NCBI GenBank assembly: GCA_035378955.1
Contig: DAOSUS010000041.1
Coordinates: 1 to 27,057 of the forward strand
Length of the DNA: 27,057 bases
DNA from: Candidatus Hydrogenedens sp.
Lineage (GTDB): Bacteria > Hydrogenedentota > Hydrogenedentia > Hydrogenedentales > Hydrogenedentaceae
Reading direction: 5' to 3'
Shown here: one piece after another, positions 24,980 through 27,057 of the stretch
Layout of the letters: each line of letters starts with the position of its first letter
How positions within the stretch are numbered: the stretch's first letter is position 1
Position numbers and translations under genes: made by a program
The notes under the pieces: generated by a model
Database searches by the model: none
Seen by the model: only the letters and a program-made list of their open reading frames with translations
Told to the model about the DNA's origin: nothing

Positions 24980-25285
24980 TCACCAGAATATAGATTCTTT
25001 GATTGCGGTTAAGAGACGCAACATGTCTTCAGGGAAAACATGTCCAATATTACCTATGCGGAATGCGTCTAATCCTGTAAGTTTACCTGGATATATTACA
25101 AATCCCTTTTCTTTGAGTAGTTGGTAGAATTTTTTATTGTGAACAACACATGGAATGTCCAGATATTCTGTGATTTTTACAATACGCTCACCGTATGCAC
25201 CATTGGTAAGTACCCGTAGTTTTACTTTCCCCCTTTGTATTATTGTGCCAATAGCAGATTACACAGCAAAAGTTCCACTGCCCTG
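24980..25285 (-). pseudogene. phnW: Remnant of phnW, 2-aminoethylphosphonate:pyruvate transaminase
   Basis: Reading the minus strand from 25285, QGSGTFAV is followed by an in-frame stop (TAA at 25261-25259) where PhnW normally has Glu. The frame then continues SAIGT...LTNGAYGERIVKITEYLDIP. It jumps directly to the C-terminal FYQLLKEKGFVIYPGKLTG and FRIGNIGHVFPEDMLRLLTAI, ending TGA at 24982-24980. Intact PhnW is about 365 residues. The N-terminal ~60 and an internal block of about 200 residues, including the PLP lysine, are missing. PhnW transfers the amino group of 2-aminoethylphosphonate to pyruvate. This copy cannot be active. Confidence 0.85.
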
Positions 25286-25287
25286 TA

Positions 25288-25473
25288 TTAAAATTTAAAC
25301 ATATCCATAAATCGGCGTATTTCATCACGAATTATCTCAAAGTCAAAATCTTTGAAGGCTTCCTCAAAAGCAGATACAGGTGATATAGAGCCAAAGTCAA
25401 CAGTAGTCCCTGCCCAATCACATATTATTCCTTTTAGTCCATCCCTATAAACAATTTTATTGTTGGTTTTCAT
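25288..25473 (-). pseudogene. phnX: Truncated phnX, phosphonoacetaldehyde hydrolase (N-terminal fragment)
   Basis: 61 codons with a good AAGGA Shine-Dalgarno and ATG at 25473. The peptide holds PhnX motif I, CDWAGTTVDFGS, with the catalytic HAD Asp, then PVSAFEEAF and IRRFMDMFKF, and stops where PhnX would continue toward its cap domain (the family is about 260-270 residues). Two bases later, phnW-derived sequence begins, so a deletion joined phnX codon ~60 to phnW codon ~60. PhnX cleaves the C-P bond of phosphonoacetaldehyde. The cap lysine and remaining motifs are lost. The peptide may still be translated but cannot catalyse the reaction. Confidence 0.85.
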
Positions 25474-25618
25474 AATTATTCCTTAACGATATTTGTTTTG
25501 TGTAAAAAAATAGGAAATCCATGCAGAGAATAATAAGGGATGTTAAAAGAAAAACGCAATAATCAGATTTCCATAATCAAAAGAGGCCGACAAGTCTGAT
25601 TTGTTTACCGATAAAAAA

Positions 25619-27057
25619 CTACTTTCTAATGTCTTTTTCACAAGTTTTCTGTATGGCTTTTCGCCAACCTTCTAATGCGGCTTGTCGTTGGTCTTCATTC
25701 CATTGAGGTTCAAAAATACGACTGACCCGCCACCGTTTTCGCAACTCATCTTGATTATCCCAGAAACGAGTAGCCAATCCTGCAAGGTAGGCAGCACCTA
25801 AAGCGGTGGTTTCAAGAGTAGAACCGCGGATAACGGGTTTCCCTAAAACATTGGCTTGATGTTGTAATAAGAAATTGTTTGCAGAGGCTCCACCATCGAC
25901 ACGAAGTTGTGTAATTTTCGTGTTTGCATCTTGTTCCATGGTAAAGACAACATCCGCAGATTGATAAGCAATGGATTCCAGAGCCGAACGGACAATATGT
26001 GCCCGTGAAGTTCCGCGCGTAATACCTGTAATAACTCCCCGTGCATGCATATCCCAATAAGGAGCACCTAATCCAACGAATGCAGGAACTAAGTAAACGC
26101 CACCTGTGTCCGGTACAGACATGGCAATTTCTTCGCTTTCCGCGGAACTTTGTATTAATTTCAATTCATCTCTCAACCATTGCACAACGGCACCGCCTAC
26201 GAAAACACTTCCTTCTAAAGCGTAGGTAACTTTTCCATCTAATCCCCATGCAATTGTGGTAAGTAAACCGTGTTTTGATGGAGGTGCTTCTTGACCTGTA
26301 TTCATCAATAAGAAGCAACCTGTGCCATAAGTATTTTTACATTCTCCTTCGTTGAAGGCAGTTTGCCCGAATAATGCGGATTGCTGGTCTCCGATTAATG
26401 CAGAAACAGGGATGGATTTTCCAAGCACTTCAGTTGTGCCATAAACTTTACTGCTGGGATGAATCTCCGGTAAAATCTCTCGCGGTATTTTAAGGGCGTT
26501 GAGTAGGATTTCATCCCATTCTAATGTGTGTATGTTGAATAGCAATGTTCGCGATGCGTTGGTATAGTCAGTCGCATGAATTCCTGTCAATTGATATAAT
26601 AACCAACTGTCAATTGTCCCGAACAAAATTTCTCCATTCTCTGCTCGTTTTCGTAACCCTGAAACATTATCTAACATCCAGCGGATTTTTGTGCCAGAAA
26701 AATAAGCATCTAATAATAGTCCGGTTCTTTTTCGTATTTCTTCTTCCAAGCCTTCTGCACGAAGTTGTTCGCACAAATTTGCTGTTCTTCTACATTGCCA
26801 GACAATTGCAGGATGAACCGGGGCACCAGATTTTTTTTCCCATAACACAGCCGTCTCTCGTTGGTTTGTTATTCCGATACCGGCTATTTCTTCAGGCATA
26901 GCACCACATTTTTTTAATACAGCTCGTGCAGTGGCTAATTGCGTGTTCCATATCTCATACGGGTCATGTTCCACCCAGCCGGGTCGCGGATAGTATTGTT
27001 TGAATTCCTGTTGACTTACTGCAACAGCATTGCCCTCATGGTCAAATAAAATACTAC
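25619..27057 (-). CDS. glpK: Glycerol kinase (N-terminus beyond the window)
   Basis: About 479 codons are in the window. The frame stays open through the right edge (SILFDHEGNAVAVSQQEF... YYPRPGWVEHDPYEIW), so the GTG at 26974 is internal and only some 20 N-terminal residues are missing. FGGY family signatures are clear: ITNQRETAVLW, IVWQCRRTA, LIGDQQSALFGQ, NTYGTGCFLLMNTG and the C-terminal DGGASANNFLLQHQANVLG. The enzyme phosphorylates glycerol to glycerol 3-phosphate with ATP. No other glp gene is visible in the window. The stop is followed by a 145-bp gap before phnX. Confidence 0.95.
   Translation of the reverse strand, partial: SILFDHEGNAVAVSQQEFKQYYPRPGWVEHDPYEIWNTQLATARAVLKKCGAMPEEIAGIGITNQRETAVLWEKKSGAPVHPAIVWQCRRTANLCEQLRAEGLEEEIRKRTGLLLDAYFSGTKIRWMLDNVSGLRKRAENGEILFGTIDSWLLYQLTGIHATDYTNASRTLLFNIHTLEWDEILLNALKIPREILPEIHPSSKVYGTTEVLGKSIPVSALIGDQQSALFGQTAFNEGECKNTYGTGCFLLMNTGQEAPPSKHGLLTTIAWGLDGKVTYALEGSVFVGGAVVQWLRDELKLIQSSAESEEIAMSVPDTGGVYLVPAFVGLGAPYWDMHARGVITGITRGTSRAHIVRSALESIAYQSADVVFTMEQDANTKITQLRVDGGASANNFLLQHQANVLGKPVIRGSTLETTALGAAYLAGLATRFWDNQDELRKRWRVSRIFEPQWNEDQRQAALEGWRKAIQKTCEKDIRK

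Noticed and set aside
25541..25601. Terminator of glpK on the minus strand (AATCAGA/TCTGATT followed by a T-rich stretch)
   Set aside because: Only 7 bp of stem with a loop of 27 nt, and the T-rich tract is displaced; too weak to call.

Overview
The window looks like one AT-rich bacterial chromosome segment (roughly 40% GC by eye). Lipoprotein and Sec signal peptides, a quinone methyltransferase and an SSS-type symporter beside an exported sugar isomerase-like protein suggest a diderm heterotroph with hydrogen, one-carbon and glycerol metabolism. Gene style (split GcvP, exported isomerase-like proteins, 9-bp intergenic repeats) recalls the PVC/Hydrogenedentota/Planctomycetota neighbourhood. 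That placement is inference; no rRNA or marker gene here settles it.

Layout. 1-136: the tail of an unidentified gene and its terminator. 137-795: non-coding, with a degenerate dispersed repeat and a strong promoter. 796-2004: a lipoprotein gene with terminator. 2049-7887: a complete hydrogenase-maturation operon hypA-hypB-hypF-hypC-hypD-hypE. 7888-8564: non-coding, with a 9-bp minisatellite and an inverted second copy of the dispersed repeat. 8565-13285: a Sel1-repeat protein and a large exported TIM-barrel-like protein of unknown family. 13327-13971 (minus): a HAD phosphatase. 14134-15380: yebC-ruvC. 15438-16199 (minus): menG/ubiE-type methyltransferase. 16348-21902: promoter, ZTP (pfl-type) riboswitch and gcvT-gcvH-gcvPA-gcvPB-folD. 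21924-22041: a second, eroded 9-bp minisatellite. 22191-24852 (minus): an SSS symporter and an exported xylose-isomerase-like protein, probably one transcript. 24980-25473 (minus): decayed phnX and phnW, remnants of 2-aminoethylphosphonate breakdown. 25619-27057 (minus): glycerol kinase, cut by the right edge.

How the genes work together. HypA-F supply the Ni-Fe(CN)2CO centre of a NiFe hydrogenase whose structural genes lie outside the window. The glycine cleavage proteins load a one-carbon unit from glycine onto tetrahydrofolate and FolD interconverts the resulting methylene- and formyl-THF. A riboswitch sensing ZTP, which accumulates when 10-formyl-THF is short, would raise expression of exactly this set. 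The most interesting signals are the ZTP riboswitch on a gcv-folD operon, two diverged copies of a ~110-125 bp composite repeat in opposite orientation, the shared 9-bp periodic arrays in two operon-end gaps, and the collapsed phnX-phnW locus.
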